From: Rhodoplanes sp.
Lineage (GTDB): Bacteria > Pseudomonadota > Alphaproteobacteria > Rhizobiales > Xanthobacteraceae
Length of the DNA stretch: 64,000 bases
Direction of reading: 5' to 3'
Assembly: GCF_013377085.1 (NCBI RefSeq)
Contig: NZ_JACAAX010000027.1
Span: 1 to 64,000, forward strand
The notes beneath the pieces were generated by a model. That model ran no database searches. It was not told the DNA's origin and saw only the letters and a list, made by a program, of their open reading frames with translations. Below are positions 38,754 through 49,260 of the stretch, piece by piece. A program made the translations under genes and the position numbers. Each line of letters starts with the position of its first letter. Within the stretch, counting starts at the first letter, position 1.

Positions 38754-39725
38754 ATGCTCCGCCTGCTCGTCTTCGCTGCCGCTTTCGCCCTGTCGCTGCT
38801 GCCGGCCACAGCCGCCGAGCCGGTCGGCGGCGAGCGCGCCTTCTCGTTCGTGGCGCTCGGCGACATGCCCTACACGGTCCCGGCCGACTACGCGCGCTTC
38901 GACCGGCTGATCGCCGCCGTCAACCGGCTGAAGCCGGCCTTCTCGATTCATGTCGGCGACACCAAGAGCGGCACCACGGCCTGCACGGACGAGGCCTTCA
39001 AAAAGGTGCTCGATCAGTTTCAAAGCTTCGACCAGCCGCTCGTCTATGCGATCGGCGACAACGAGTGGACCGACTGCCACCGCACCGGCTCCGATCCGCG
39101 CGAGCGCCTGGCGCGCGTGCGAAGCATGTTCTTCGCGCCGCCGGACCGCAGCCTCGGCCGCACGAGCATGCCGCTGGAGAGCCAGGCGACGGTGCTGCCC
39201 GGCTTCTCGACCTATGTCGAGAACGCCCGCTTCGCCAAGAACGACGTGCTGTTCGTCACCCTGCATGTGGTCGGCTCCAACAACGGCTTCGAGACCTTCG
39301 ATCCCGCCGCCGCGACAGAGTATTTCGAGCGCAACCGCGCCAATCTGGCCTGGCTCGCCGCGAGCTTCGCCAAGGCCCGCGAGACCGATGCGCGCGCCGT
39401 CGTCGTCGCGTTCCAGGCCAATCTGTGGGACATCCGCGACTCGGTCGGCACCATCCCGCCGGCCTCGGGCTTTCGCGACACCATCGCGGCGATCGAGCGC
39501 GAGGCGCGCGCCTATGGAAAGCCCGTGCTGGTGATCCAGGGCGACTTCCACACGCTCGAGGTCACCGGCTTTCGCGATACCCGCATGCGTCTGGTGCCCG
39601 GCGTGCAGCGCCTGCAGGTGATGGGCGAGACCGAAGTGCAGGCCGTGCGCGTGATCGTCGATCCCGACATGCCCGGCGTCTTCGGCTTCGTGCCGCTGAT
39701 CGTCCCGGAGAATGTGTCGCGGTGA
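38754..39725 (+). CDS. Secreted metallophosphoesterase-like protein
   Basis: 323 residues with a signal peptide (about 1-20, ATAAEP). Calcineurin-like metal motifs: ALGDMPY (Asp37), HVGDTKSG (Asp69) and AIGDNEW (Asp102-Asn103-Glu104), followed by VIQGDFHT near the C-terminus. The canonical GDNH/GNHE is GDNE here, as in a group of bacterial extracytoplasmic phosphoesterases of unknown substrate. Possibly co-transcribed with the upstream esterase. Confidence 0.75.
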   Translation: MLRLLVFAAAFALSLLPATAAEPVGGERAFSFVALGDMPYTVPADYARFDRLIAAVNRLKPAFSIHVGDTKSGTTACTDEAFKKVLDQFQSFDQPLVYAIGDNEWTDCHRTGSDPRERLARVRSMFFAPPDRSLGRTSMPLESQATVLPGFSTYVENARFAKNDVLFVTLHVVGSNNGFETFDPAAATEYFERNRANLAWLAASFAKARETDARAVVVAFQANLWDIRDSVGTIPPASGFRDTIAAIEREARAYGKPVLVIQGDFHTLEVTGFRDTRMRLVPGVQRLQVMGETEVQAVRVIVDPDMPGVFGFVPLIVPENVSR

Positions 39726-39744
39726 GGCGCAACACCTCGAACCG

Positions 39745-39826
39745 CTCGTCCCCGCGAAGGCGGGGATCCAGGAGCCTCACGGCAAAACGCATCGAAGACT
39801 GGATTCCCGCTTGCGCGGGAATGAGC
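39745..39826. repeat. Palindromic repeat, family C, between convergent genes
   Basis: CTCGTCCCCGCGAAGGCGGG and its inverted partner TTCCCGCTTGCGCGGGAATGAG flank about 40 bases. The unit fills the space between a phosphoesterase gene and the convergent purH, where it can terminate both. Confidence 0.7.
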
Positions 39827-39866
39827 GGAGCTCGGGTCCAGGCTCGACCCGGACCGCCGCCCCCGC

Positions 39867-41459
39867 TCAATGCCGGAAGTGGCGGAGCCCGGTGAGCACC
39901 ATGGCGACGCCGTGGTCGTCGGCCGCCTTGATGACCTCCTCGTCGCGGATCGAGCCGCCCGGCTGGATCACCGCGGTGGCGCCGGCCCGGATCGACACCA
40001 GCAGCGCATCGGAGAACGGATAGAACGCGTCGGAAGCGACCACCGAGCCCTTGGTGAGCGGCGCCGGCAGCTCGGCGAAGCGCGCCGCGGCTTCCGCCTT
40101 GCGCACCGCGATGGCGGCGGAGTCGAGCCGGCTCATCTGCCCGGCGCCGACGCCGACCGTCATGCGGTCCTTGGCGTAGACCACGGCATTCGACTTGACG
40201 TGCTTGGCGACCCGGAAGGCAAAGCGCAGGTCGGCGAGCTCGGCCTCGGTCGGCGCGCGTTTGGTCACCACCTTCAGCTCGACGTCGTCCACCACGGCGT
40301 TGTCGCGCGACTGCACCAGGAAGCCGCCCGACACCGAGCGCATGGTGAGGCCGCGGCCGCGCGGATCCGGCAGGCCGCCGGCCAGCATCAGCCGCAGGTT
40401 CTTCTTCGACCGGACGATGGCGATCGCCTCCTCGGTCGCGTCGGGCGCGATGATCACCTCGGTGAAGATGCCGGTGATCAGCCGCGCCGCCTCGACGTCG
40501 AGGGTGCGGTTGACGGCGACGATGCCGCCGAAGGCGGAGTCCTGGTCGCACAGCAGCGCCTTGCGATAGGCCTCGCCGAGCGTCTCGCCCTCGGCGACGC
40601 CGCACGGATTGGCGTGCTTGATGATGGCGCAGGCCGCGGTGCGCTTCGGGTCGAACTCGGCGACGCATTCGTAGGCCGCGTCGGTGTCGTTGATGTTGTT
40701 GTAGGAGAGCTGCTTGCCCTGCACCTGGCGGGCCGTGGCGACGCCGAAGCGGACCTCCGGGGTGCGGTAGAAGGCGGCGACCTGGTGCGGGTTCTCGCCG
40801 TAACGCATGGTCTGGATCAGCCGGCCGCCGAGCGCCCGGTAGTCCGGCGCGTTCTCCTCCAGCGTCTCGGCGAACCAGCCCGAGATCGCCGCGTCGTAGG
40901 CAGCCGTGCGGCCATAGGCCTTGGCGGCGAGCTTGCGTCGCAGCGCCAGCGTCGTGGCGCCGCCGTTGGCCGTCATCTCGGCCAGCACCGCGGCGTAGTC
41001 CGAGGCCTCGACCACCACGGTGACGTCGGCATGGTTCTTGGCGGCGGCGCGCACCATGGCGGGGCCGCCGATGTCGATGTTCTCGATGCAGTCGGCGAAG
41101 CCGGCCCCCTTCGCGACGGTCGCCTCGAACGGGTAGAGATTGACGACGAGCAGATCGATCGGCGCGATGCCGTGCGCCTGCATGGCGCCGACATGCGCGG
41201 CGTCGTCGCGGATCGCGAGCAGGCCGCCGTGCACCTTCGGGTGCAGGGTCTTGAGTCGCCCGTCCATCATCTCGGGAAAGCCGGTGAGGTCGGCGACGTC
41301 GCGCACGGCGAGACCGGCCTCGGCGAGCGCGGCCCTTGTGCCACCCGTGGAGACGAGCTCGACGCCCTGGCGGGCGAGCTCGCGGGCGAAATCGATCAGG
41401 CCGGATTTGTCGGAAACAGACAGAAGTGCGCGGTGAATGCGACGCGGTTGCTCGGTCAT
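39867..41459 (-). CDS. purH: Bifunctional AICAR transformylase/IMP cyclohydrolase
   Basis: 530 residues. N-terminal IMP cyclohydrolase (MGS-like) domain to about 150 with [16 protein letters not shown] and [17 protein letters not shown]-terminal transformylase with [20 protein letters not shown] and the end [22 protein letters not shown]. Last two steps to IMP. Downstream of rsmB and the heparinase-like gene, an order widely kept in Hyphomicrobiales. Confidence 0.98.
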   Translation of the reverse strand: MTEQPRRIHRALLSVSDKSGLIDFARELARQGVELVSTGGTRAALAEAGLAVRDVADLTGFPEMMDGRLKTLHPKVHGGLLAIRDDAAHVGAMQAHGIAPIDLLVVNLYPFEATVAKGAGFADCIENIDIGGPAMVRAAAKNHADVTVVVEASDYAAVLAEMTANGGATTLALRRKLAAKAYGRTAAYDAAISGWFAETLEENAPDYRALGGRLIQTMRYGENPHQVAAFYRTPEVRFGVATARQVQGKQLSYNNINDTDAAYECVAEFDPKRTAACAIIKHANPCGVAEGETLGEAYRKALLCDQDSAFGGIVAVNRTLDVEAARLITGIFTEVIIAPDATEEAIAIVRSKKNLRLMLAGGLPDPRGRGLTMRSVSGGFLVQSRDNAVVDDVELKVVTKRAPTEAELADLRFAFRVAKHVKSNAVVYAKDRMTVGVGAGQMSRLDSAAIAVRKAEAAARFAELPAPLTKGSVVASDAFYPFSDALLVSIRAGATAVIQPGGSIRDEEVIKAADDHGVAMVLTGLRHFRH

Positions 41460-41521
41460 CGAAGCATATCAATCTGGTTGATTTCGTTCGGCGGCATCAT
41501 GGGCCGCAGGGCTTGGCTTGG

Positions 41522-41636
41522 CTAGAGCATTTTCCGGCGAAGTGGATCCCGGCTCGCCGTCAAAATGCGATCAGGGGATAACCCGACAGCATGGTCCGAC
41601 GGGACCTCGCGCGAGAGCATTTTCCCCGTCGGGGGC
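41522..41636. repeat. TAGAGC-type intergenic repeat
   Basis: Starts CTAGAGCATTTTCCGGCGAA, with a second GAGAGCATTTTCC at about 41612. The pattern (AGAGCATTTT, GAAGTGGATCCCGG, AAAATGCGATC) is a recognisable repeat type of Hyphomicrobiales. The gap 41460-41708 upstream of purH holds nothing else. Confidence 0.6.
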
Positions 41637-41708
41637 GCTCGTTCACGGCCGAAATCGCCGCGCGCCGCGGCTCTGCCCGCGTCGCCCGAGGCCCCGCGTG
41701 CCGGGAGA

Positions 41709-43475
41709 TCAGAACGGCAGTTCGGGCGCCTGCTCGCGGCCCCGCCGCGCACTCGCTGCGGCGGGCTGCGGCTCGCCCGCGAACGCGAAGGTCCACTCCA
41801 CCCGCGGCGCCCGGCGGGCGTGTCCGTGGATGACGAGCTGGGTGGTTCGCCGCGGCCCGGTGCGGCCCCCCAGATAGACGCTCTCGGCGATCTCGACCTG
41901 GTCCTCGTGCGCCAGGAAGGTCCACACGTCCTTGTTGGGCAGGCTGAGCATGACGCCGTGCCCGTCATGGATCCGCGTCGCCCGGATGGCGGGATTGAGG
42001 TGGAAGCGGACCGCGAACTCGTCGGGCGCCTTGGCGGGCAACGCCTCGCCGCGGGCCGGCAGGAAGATGTCCTCGCCCTCCAGCCGGGTGCCGTCGGCGG
42101 CGAGCGTCAGGGTGCGCTGATGGATGACGCCGAAGCGCTCGGCATAGCCGTCGTGACTGACCCGGACCTGCTCGGCATGGTCGTCGGCGTCGCGCGCGAT
42201 CACCACCCGGCGCGGACCGGCCGCGATCAGCGTGCCGAACACCCGCCGCAGCAGGCGCGTGTCGTAGAACTCGCAGGACGAGGTCTGGTTGAACGTCACG
42301 GTGGAATGCGCCGCCGTCGCCCGGGCGAGATGGCGCCAGTTGCCCTTGCCGGTGGCGGGCAGGCCGCAATTCACCACGATGCGCTGCTGGCGCGACGACA
42401 ATTCGAAGCTGAGACAGCCGGCATGGGCGTCGGCCGACAGCGCCAGCGGCGGCGGCGAGCCGGTGTCCATCAGGACCACGGTCTGGCGCGTCTCGATGCG
42501 CTGATAGCCCGAATGGGTCGCATTGGCGACCGGCGCACCGCGGGCGTCGTCATAGGCCAGGATGGTGGAGAGCAGATCCTGACCCGTCGGCCCCATGCCG
42601 TTGAACAGCGCGAAGGTCTTGTCGCTGTGCCGGAAGAACCGCAGCATCGGCATCATCCGGTCGATCGCGTGCAGGAGCGCGGGCGGCGGCGCGACATTGC
42701 GGGCCGTGAAGGCCTGGGCGAGCGGCAACAGGTCGGCGAGCAGCTCGATCAGGGCGCCCGGATTGCGGCTGACATGGCCGCCGTCGGCGAGGATCTGGCG
42801 GTCGATCTCGGCCGACAGCCGCCTTGTGGCGCCGCGCAGAGAGCGGAGCTGGCCCGTCATGCACAGCGCCGCATAGGTCAACGCGATATAGGCCTGCAGG
42901 CGGGGCACGCCGTCCTGCGCGTCGGCCGCCGTCCAGCGCAGGAAGCGCACCTGGCGCGACAGGCTGCGCAGGAAACGGCGATAGAAGCGCACGTCGGCGT
43001 CGGCGAGGATCAGGCTCGCCTGGGCCAGCCAGGCGACGACGCGTCGCGAGAGGATCTCGGGCCGCCAGGCGACCGGGTGCCAGCCGCCCTGCAGGCTGAT
43101 CCACTCGTCGACCAGCGCGCGCGCATTGGCGCGAGAGGCGGCGGATTCGGCGGCGCGCAGATGGCGCAGCCAGTTGAAGCCGAGCAATGCTGCGGCCCAG
43201 TCGGCCGAGGGCGGTTCCATCTCGAAGGGCGAGCGGCCGTCGCACACGACGATCTTGCCGGCGAGCGCGAAGCGGCCCGCATAGATCTCGCTCGCCCGGG
43301 TCGGATCGGCGGTGCGCAAGCTCTGCGGCGCGATCGCGATCCGATCGCCCCGGCTGAACCAGCGGAAGAGCTGCAGGACGCGCAGCACCGCGAGCCGGCC
43401 CGCCGCGTGAGCGAGGCCGCGCCGCAGCGCGAACCAGATCAGTTTGCCGCGGTCCGCGACCGATACGCCGGACAT
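41709..43475 (-). CDS. Heparinase II/III-family protein
   Basis: 588 residues from ATG 43475 (GGAGGGG upstream). N-terminal all-helical region typical of the family (WISLQGGWHPVAWRPEILSRRVVAWLAQA), then the C-terminal beta-sandwich from about 355 (YQRIETRQTVVLMDTGSPPPLALSADAHAGCLSFELS). The nearby HisSerThr (RATAAHSTVTFNQTSSCEF) is conserved. Family enzymes are polysaccharide lyases, but the homologues beside rsmB/purH in this order are uncharacterised. No signal peptide is obvious. Confidence 0.88.
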   Translation of the reverse strand: MSGVSVADRGKLIWFALRRGLAHAAGRLAVLRVLQLFRWFSRGDRIAIAPQSLRTADPTRASEIYAGRFALAGKIVVCDGRSPFEMEPPSADWAAALLGFNWLRHLRAAESAASRANARALVDEWISLQGGWHPVAWRPEILSRRVVAWLAQASLILADADVRFYRRFLRSLSRQVRFLRWTAADAQDGVPRLQAYIALTYAALCMTGQLRSLRGATRRLSAEIDRQILADGGHVSRNPGALIELLADLLPLAQAFTARNVAPPPALLHAIDRMMPMLRFFRHSDKTFALFNGMGPTGQDLLSTILAYDDARGAPVANATHSGYQRIETRQTVVLMDTGSPPPLALSADAHAGCLSFELSSRQQRIVVNCGLPATGKGNWRHLARATAAHSTVTFNQTSSCEFYDTRLLRRVFGTLIAAGPRRVVIARDADDHAEQVRVSHDGYAERFGVIHQRTLTLAADGTRLEGEDIFLPARGEALPAKAPDEFAVRFHLNPAIRATRIHDGHGVMLSLPNKDVWTFLAHEDQVEIAESVYLGGRTGPRRTTQLVIHGHARRAPRVEWTFAFAGEPQPAAASARRGREQAPELPF

Positions 43476-43582
43476 CGAACCAAAGCCCCTCCGCTCACGC
43501 GCCCCGTCCCGACGCGCGGCGGTCCACCATAACGAACGGAAATCCCAGGGCAACACTCCCGACTGGGCGGCGGGCACCCGGG

Positions 43583-44923
43583 TCAGCGACGCACCAGGCG
43601 CGCCGCATAGAAGCCGTCGAGACCGCCCATCCGCGGCTCCGGATCCGGCCACAGCGACGGCAGCGTGCGCAGGTCGCCGGCGGCCGTCACCATGCCGTCG
43701 AGGCCGGGAAGCTCGTCCACCGCGAGCGGCTTGCGCATCACCCGGTCGTCGCGGGCGAGCAGCGCCGCGATCTGGGTCTCGCCCTCCTCGGGCTCGAGCG
43801 AGCAGGTGCAGTAGACGAGGACGCCACCCGGGCGCGTCAGGGTGACGGCGCGGTCGAGCAGGCTCGCCTGGAGGCCGGCAAGGGCAACGATGTCGCCCGC
43901 GGTCTTGCGCCAGGGGATGTCGGGATGGCGCCGGACCGTGCCGGTGGACGAGCACGGCGCGTCGAGCAGCACGGCGTCGAACGGCCCGGCCTCGAACGCG
44001 GTCACGTCGGCCGCCACCGTCTCGGCGTGAAGCTCGGTCCGCCGCAGGTTTTCACGCAACCTGGCGAGCCTGGGCTCGGACCGGTCGACGGCCGTCACCC
44101 GGGCGCCGGCGGCGGCGAGCTGCAGGGTTTTTCCACCCGGCGCCGCGCACAGGTCGGCGACCGATAGGCCCTCGACCGGCCCGAGCAGGCGCGCCGGCAG
44201 CGCGGCTGCCGCGTCCTGCACCCACCAGCCGCCCTCGGCATAGCCGGGCAGGCCGGAGACGGCGCCGTGCGGCACCAGCCGCACCGAGCCGGTCGGCAGC
44301 ACTTTTCCACGCAACCGCGTCGCCCAGCCCTCCGGGTCGGTCTTGACCGTGAGGTCGAGGGCAGGCTCCGACGCATGGGCGGCCGCGACGGCGTGGCCGG
44401 CCTCCGGCCCGTAGCTGCTCATCCATCGATCGAGCAGCCAGGCCGGCGTGTCGAGCGCGACCGGGTCGCGTTCCGCCATCATCTCCTTGCCGCTCCGCGC
44501 GATCCGCCGCAGCACCGCATTGACGAGGCCGGCATAGCGGGCCGAGCGGCGGTCGGCCTGCACCAGCCGCACCGACAGGTCGACGGCGGCGTGGTCGGGG
44601 ATGTCGAGCACGTGGATCTGGGCCGCCCCGACCAAAAGGGCGCTCTCCAGCCGGGAGGCGTCGGCCGGCAGGCCGCGATCGAGGCAGTTGGCGATCAGGT
44701 GGCGCAGGGTGCCGAGCCGCCGCAGCGTGGTGCCGACGATGCGGCGGACCAGCGCGCGGTCGCGGTCGGCCAGGAAAGCGAGCCCCGGATGGGCGGTCGG
44801 CCCGTCGAGCTGCTCGTCGAGGGAGCGGCCACGGTGGAGCACGCCCTCGACGATCTCGGCAGCGGCCCGGCGAGCCGCGAAGCCGGGCGCCTGGGACGGG
44901 GGCGAGAATGCAGGACGTGCCAT
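43583..44923 (-). CDS. rsmB: RsmB/NOP-family 16S rRNA (cytosine-C5) methyltransferase
   Basis: 446 residues from ATG 44923; the frame extends 90 bases upstream. NusB-like N-terminal RNA-binding domain (1-150) and Rossmann methyltransferase with SAM motif DLCAAPGGKTLQLA (257-270), Cys324 in DAPCSSTG and Cys374 in YCTCSLEPEE. The two cysteines serve in methyl transfer to cytosine C5 and product release. First gene of the rsmB-heparinase-purH run. Confidence 0.93.
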   Translation of the reverse strand: MARPAFSPPSQAPGFAARRAAAEIVEGVLHRGRSLDEQLDGPTAHPGLAFLADRDRALVRRIVGTTLRRLGTLRHLIANCLDRGLPADASRLESALLVGAAQIHVLDIPDHAAVDLSVRLVQADRRSARYAGLVNAVLRRIARSGKEMMAERDPVALDTPAWLLDRWMSSYGPEAGHAVAAAHASEPALDLTVKTDPEGWATRLRGKVLPTGSVRLVPHGAVSGLPGYAEGGWWVQDAAAALPARLLGPVEGLSVADLCAAPGGKTLQLAAAGARVTAVDRSEPRLARLRENLRRTELHAETVAADVTAFEAGPFDAVLLDAPCSSTGTVRRHPDIPWRKTAGDIVALAGLQASLLDRAVTLTRPGGVLVYCTCSLEPEEGETQIAALLARDDRVMRKPLAVDELPGLDGMVTAAGDLRTLPSLWPDPEPRMGGLDGFYAARLVRR

Positions 44924-45129
44924 CGATTCGGGGCTCCGACCGGACGAGACGAGCGCGGCGCCCGCCCTCTTGGGAAGCGCCGGGGTGCCCCGGAATTGCC
45001 GACATGGACACACCGGCTCGGCGACCGGCGCAGGACCCTAATAACAGATTGCGGGCAGCGGAGGGCAAGACGCCGCCGGCTGCCCGGCAATTCGGTATTT
45101 GCGAACCAGCCGCGAGGCTGCCGCGTGCT

Positions 45130-46065
45130 TCAACCCCAGGGACCGCGGCGGGCCGAGCCGCTCCACGGGCCGGAGGCCGGCCGGCCGGCGGCACGGGCCG
45201 ATCCGAAGCTGGTGCCCATCTCGGCGGCAAGCCGCTGGAGCGCGGCGATGCGGTTCTCGGTCGCCGGATGGGTGGTGAACAGGTTGTCCATCCGGGCCCC
45301 CGACAGGGGGTTGATGATGAACAGGTGCGCGGTCGCCGGATTGCGCTCGGCCGCTTCGCTGGGGATCTGGTGCGCGGCATTGTCGATCTTGGCGAGCGCC
45401 GAGGCGAGCCGGTCGGGCCGGCCGGAGATCTCCGCGCCCATGCGGTCGGCGGCGTATTCGCGCGTGCGGCTGATCGCCATCTGCACCAGCATGGCGGCGA
45501 TCGGCGCCAGGATCACCATCGCCAGCGTGCCGACGATGCCGAGCCCGCCGCCATTGTTGTCGCGATGGCCGCCGCCGAAGAACAGGCCGAATTGCGCCAG
45601 CATGGAGATCGCGCCCGCGATGGTCGCCGTCACGGTCATGATCAGGGTGTCGCGGTTCTTCACATGGGCGAGCTCGTGCGCCATCACGCCGGCGATTTCT
45701 TCGCGCGAGAGCATGTTCAGGAGGCCCGTGGTCGCCGCGACCGCGGCGTTCTCGGGATTGCGGCCGGTGGCGAAGGCGTTGGGCTGCGGGTCGTCGACCA
45801 GGTAGACGCGCGGCATCGGCAGACCGGCACGACGGGCGAGGTCCTGCACCAGGGCGACGAACTCGGGCGCCGTGCGCGCATCGACCTCGTGCGCGCCCGT
45901 CATCGACAGCACCAGGCGGTCGGCGTTCCAGTAGCTGAACAGGTTCATGGCGGCGGCCACCAGGAACGCGATGGTGGCACCGGCCTGGCCGCCGATCAGA
46001 TAGCCCACGCCCATGAACAGGGCCGTGAGCCCGGCCAGGAGGATCGCGGTCTTCAGATAGTTCAT
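45130..46065 (-). CDS. htpX: Membrane zinc metalloprotease HtpX
   Basis: 311 residues from ATG 46065, chosen because GAGGA lies just upstream and homologues begin [10 protein letters not shown]; another ATG is 15 bases upstream. Two N-terminal transmembrane segments, zinc motif HELAH (His130, Glu131, His134) with a third ligand Glu in REYAADRMG, and two further hydrophobic helices. Cleaves misfolded membrane proteins; a heat-shock/envelope quality-control enzyme. Confidence 0.96.
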   Translation of the reverse strand: MNYLKTAILLAGLTALFMGVGYLIGGQAGATIAFLVAAAMNLFSYWNADRLVLSMTGAHEVDARTAPEFVALVQDLARRAGLPMPRVYLVDDPQPNAFATGRNPENAAVAATTGLLNMLSREEIAGVMAHELAHVKNRDTLIMTVTATIAGAISMLAQFGLFFGGGHRDNNGGGLGIVGTLAMVILAPIAAMLVQMAISRTREYAADRMGAEISGRPDRLASALAKIDNAAHQIPSEAAERNPATAHLFIINPLSGARMDNLFTTHPATENRIAALQRLAAEMGTSFGSARAAGRPASGPWSGSARRGPWG

Positions 46066-46312
46066 CGGGGTCCTCGTCATGCACCGCTATTCGGCGGCAA
46101 ATCGGTCCTCGACGGTCGATATGGGAGGAACCGGCAACCCCGACAAGCGCGAGCGGACGCGGCCGAGCGTCGCGCTATCTGCCCCCTCGCCTGCCCCCTC
46201 GCCTGCCCCCGCACCCGCTCTCGACCGCGCTTTTCCCCCAGCCGGGCCGCGTCCGGCCGGGCTGCGCCCGGCAGGGGTTGACGGACCGGCGCCGGGGTCG
46301 TCTCTAGGCCGC

Positions 46313-46573
46313 ATGACGAAGCCCTCCTTCATGCCCGATTCCGCCGCGATCACGACTGCCGCTCCGACCGCGGCCGCCACGGAGGCGCCGGCGCCCGCGC
46401 CGGCCAAGATGCTGAGCCCGGCCGCCCAGCGGGCGCTCGCCGAGGCCGCCGCGCGGCGGGCCGAGATCGACCGCAAGACCACCGAGCGTCCGCCCGAACG
46501 GAACGGCCGCGGCGGGCTCGAGCCGGCCCGCTACGGCGACTGGGAGATCAAGGGCATCGCCAGCGATTTCTGA
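46313..46573 (+). CDS. DUF1674 protein (SdhAF4-like succinate dehydrogenase assembly factor)
   Basis: 86 residues from ATG 46313; a longer frame from 46079 is low-complexity Pro/Ala. The C-terminus RNGRGGLEPARYGDWEIKGIASDF is the DUF1674 signature. Mitochondrial SDHAF4/Sdh8 with this motif helps assemble flavinylated SdhA. The middle is Ala/Pro-rich. Divergent from htpX, as usual in this order. Confidence 0.85.
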   Translation: MTKPSFMPDSAAITTAAPTAAATEAPAPAPAKMLSPAAQRALAEAAARRAEIDRKTTERPPERNGRGGLEPARYGDWEIKGIASDF

Positions 46574-46599
46574 CCAGGCTCGCCTGGACCCGACATCTG

Positions 46600-46704
46600 G
46601 TCATTCCGGGGCGCGGGCCGCAGGCCCGCGAGCCCGGAATCCAGCGACGAGCAGCGACGTCGTGGCTGGAGTCCGGATTTGAGCCCGCAGCGTCCCGGAA
46701 TGAC
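46600..46704. repeat. Dispersed palindromic repeat, family B, copy 2
   Basis: Bounded by GTCATTCCGGGGCGCGGGCC and CGTCCCGGAATGAC, with an internal CCCGGAATCCAGC / GCTGGAGTCCGG pair. The same architecture and length as 8849-8955. Confidence 0.75.
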
Positions 46705-46754
46705 GCCGCGAAGGGCTGGTTGTCGGTCCGACTGCGAATCGGTATGATAGGAAT

Positions 46755-47291
46755 ATGGTCCGAGTTCATCGGAACTATTCCTTCCGGCCCCGCTCACGCG
46801 GCAGCTCGGTGCTGGTCAGCCTGCTGGTGGCGCTGGCGCTTCTCGGCGTCGCGGCGCTGAAGTCATGGTGGGACGGCGTGCCGGCCTCCCGCCCGGCACC
46901 GCCCTCGCATGCGGATCTGCGCGGCGCCCCCTCCCGCATGGATGTCGACGTGCTTTACGTGGTCGACGGCGACACCTTCGACGCCCGCATCCATGTCGGC
47001 GGCGAGCGCATCGTCACCGGCCGGGTGCGGCTGCGCGGCATCGACGCGCCCGAGCTGCACGCCCAGTGCGAGGCCGAGCGCGTCAAGGCCGAGGCCGCCC
47101 GCGACCTGCTGCGCCGGCTGCTGGCGGAGGGGGGGGTGGCGATCTCGTCGCCCGGCGAGGAGAAGTACGGTCGGGTGCTGGCCGACGTCGCCACCCGCAA
47201 GACCACCAATGTGTCGGCCGCCCTGATCGCCGCCGGGGTTGCGCGCCCCTATGACGGCGGCCACCGCTTCGGCTGGTGCGGCCGCGGCTGA
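46755..47291 (+). CDS. Membrane-anchored thermonuclease (SNase-like) family protein
   Basis: 178 residues. One N-terminal membrane segment (about 19-37) then an SNase domain with VVDGDTFDARI (69-79). The catalytic set of staphylococcal nuclease is kept: Arg92, Asp97, Glu100 (RLRGIDAPE) and Arg140 (KYGR). Likely an extracytoplasmic Ca-dependent nuclease. The neighbouring repeat lies upstream. Confidence 0.9.
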   Translation: MVRVHRNYSFRPRSRGSSVLVSLLVALALLGVAALKSWWDGVPASRPAPPSHADLRGAPSRMDVDVLYVVDGDTFDARIHVGGERIVTGRVRLRGIDAPELHAQCEAERVKAEAARDLLRRLLAEGGVAISSPGEEKYGRVLADVATRKTTNVSAALIAAGVARPYDGGHRFGWCGRG

Positions 47292-47526
47292 GCCTGCAAC
47301 GCGCAGCCCCTGCCGCGATCCACAGCAACTGTAAAGAGATACCTGACAGTTGGTGTCAGGATACTGGCGCGAATGTGGCGGCGCCGCAACGGGACGTTGC
47401 CCTCGCGCACCCATCCCGTGTCAAAACGGTAGCGGACTGCCGTACGATTGGGTACGCGTGATTACCCCCGGTTGAAGCCTAATTCGTCTTACTAATTCCG
47501 ATTCACGCATGCAGATGGGGGAATAC

Positions 47527-48276
47527 ATGCGCCTTCGAACAACCGCATTCTGGCTCGCCACCGCCGCCGCTGCGGCGCTGTCGATATCCTCGGCCTCCGC
47601 GGCCGACCTTCCGGCGGCCTACAAGGCCCCGGTGGTCGTCGACACCCCCTGGACGGGTGGCTGGCAGGTGCGAGCGCGCGCCGTCGCCGTGATGCCGCAG
47701 GACAAGGTCGACCTCACCGTCCCGGCCCTCGGCGCCCTCGGGGCGCTGCCGAACACCGGCAAGGTGACCACCACGGTCATTCCCGAGATCGACATCAGCT
47801 ACTACTTCACGCCGAACATCGCGTTGGAGCTGATCCTCGGCGTGACGCCGCACAAGATCACCGGCAAGGGTCAGCTCGACGGGCTGCAGGTCGGTGAGAC
47901 CTGGCTGCTGCCGCCGACCCTGACCCTGCAGTACCACTTCACCAATTTCGGCGCCTTCCAGCCCTACATCGGCGCCGGCGTCAACTACACGTTCTTCTTC
48001 AACACCTCGGCCGCCAACACGACGACCGTGGTGCCGCTGCTGCCTAACGGCCCGGCCGTCGCCGTGACCAGCCTCGGCCTGAAGAACAACTGGGCGCCGG
48101 CCGTCCAGGTCGGCTTCGACTACATGCTGAACAAGCACGTCGGTCTCAACTTCGACGTCAAGTATCTGTGGCTGAGCTCCGACGTGACCGCGACCCTGAA
48201 CAACGCGCTCGCGGTGACCGGCAAGACGAATCTCGATCCGCTGCTGATCGGCGGCGGCGTGACGTATCGGTTCTGA
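47527..48276 (+). CDS. OmpW-family outer membrane protein
   Basis: 249 residues from ATG 47527, with GGGGGAA upstream (an ATG 18 bases earlier is in frame but lacks a site). Signal peptide ends ASAADLP. Eight-stranded barrel features: IPEIDISYYFTPNIALELILG, FQPYIGAGVNYTFFF, VGLNFDVKYLWLSSD, terminal GGGVTYRF with the outer-membrane C-terminal Phe. OmpW forms a narrow hydrophobic channel. Followed by an Omp25-like barrel 16 bases downstream. Confidence 0.92.
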   Translation: MRLRTTAFWLATAAAAALSISSASAADLPAAYKAPVVVDTPWTGGWQVRARAVAVMPQDKVDLTVPALGALGALPNTGKVTTTVIPEIDISYYFTPNIALELILGVTPHKITGKGQLDGLQVGETWLLPPTLTLQYHFTNFGAFQPYIGAGVNYTFFFNTSAANTTTVVPLLPNGPAVAVTSLGLKNNWAPAVQVGFDYMLNKHVGLNFDVKYLWLSSDVTATLNNALAVTGKTNLDPLLIGGGVTYRF

Positions 48277-48292
48277 CCAATAGGGGGATGAC

Positions 48293-48970
48293 ATGAAGAC
48301 GCTTCTTCTCTCGACCTGCGCCGCCCTGTCGGTCGTCTGCGCCGGTGCCGCCGTGGCGGCCGATCTGCCGGTCAAGGCGCCGCCGCCCGTCGTCGTCGCC
48401 GCGGCCCCGTGGACCGGCTGCGGCCTCGGCTTCAATGTCGGCGGCGCGTATGGCGATTCGTGGTGGTCCAATACGACCACTGCGTATGCCGGATCGTATT
48501 CGCTGTCCGGCGCGGTTGCCGGCGCGCAGCTCTACTGCGACTACCAGACGGGTCCGCTCGTCATCGGCCTCGAAGGCAATTATGCTTGGTCGAGCCTCGA
48601 CGGAAACGGCACGACGCCGAACGCCGTCGTACACCAGACCACCATCAACTCGATCGGAGGAGCCGGCGGCCGCGTCGGCCTCGCCGTCGACAAGTCGCTG
48701 ATCTACGTCCGCGCTCAGGCCGTGTGGGCCCAGATCGACCATACCCAGGTCCTGGGATTCACCAACACGGTGTCCGACACGCGGGTCGGCTGGGGCATCG
48801 GCGCCGGCATCGAGTACATGATCGCGCCGGTCCTGACCGCCCGGATCGAGTACAATTACGACGACTTCGGCAGCAAGAATTACACTTACACCAACCTGCC
48901 GACACTCCCCTACACCGAGCAGACCCGCTTCCACGTCATGAAGCTCGGGCTGAACTACAAGTTCTGGTGA
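48293..48970 (+). CDS. Omp25/Omp31-like outer membrane beta-barrel protein
   Basis: 225 residues. Signal peptide cleaved at VAADLPVKAPP, the hallmark of Hyphomicrobiales porin-like proteins. Alternating strands with LGFNVGGAYGDSWW, VIGLEGNYAWSSLDG, GWGIGAGIEYMIAPVLTARIEYNYDDFG and the C-terminal LGLNYKFW. Surface structural protein. Probably co-transcribed with ompW; a strong terminator follows. Confidence 0.9.
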   Translation: MKTLLLSTCAALSVVCAGAAVAADLPVKAPPPVVVAAAPWTGCGLGFNVGGAYGDSWWSNTTTAYAGSYSLSGAVAGAQLYCDYQTGPLVIGLEGNYAWSSLDGNGTTPNAVVHQTTINSIGGAGGRVGLAVDKSLIYVRAQAVWAQIDHTQVLGFTNTVSDTRVGWGIGAGIEYMIAPVLTARIEYNYDDFGSKNYTYTNLPTLPYTEQTRFHVMKLGLNYKFW

Positions 48971-49009
48971 GTCGCCTCTCGACGCCCCTCCACGGAGAGT
49001 CGCAACCTT

Positions 49010-49037
49010 CAAAGCCCCGGTTCGCCGGGGCTTTTTT
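49010..49037 (+). terminator. Rho-independent terminator after the barrel genes
   Basis: AAAGCCCCGG, loop TTCG, CCGGGGCTTT then TTTTTTC: a perfect 10-bp stem with long T run, 39 bases after the Omp25-like stop. Confidence 0.95.
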
Positions 49038-49207
49038 TCTGGGCGTCCTGGCGTCAGGGCTTTTGTTTGTCCCGCAGAAACCGGCTGATCAGTTCGCTGA
49101 TGCGGCGCAGCGCGGTCCTGACATCCCTTTCCACTCCCGCTTTGCGGGGAGAGGCGGGACGCCACGCCGATCATCCGGCTCCCAGTCACCTCGGCCCTGA
49201 AAGCACA

Positions 49208-49229
49208 ACGGGCGCCCGCAGGCGCCCGT
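49208..49229 (-). terminator. Terminator of the L,D-transpeptidase gene
   Basis: Perfect 9-bp stem ACGGGCGCC / GGCGCCCGT with CGCA loop, 31 bases past the leftward stop, followed on that strand by TGTGCTTT. Modest T content. Confidence 0.65.
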
Positions 49230-49260
49230 CCGAGATCGACAGGGCTTCGTCAGGAGCGCC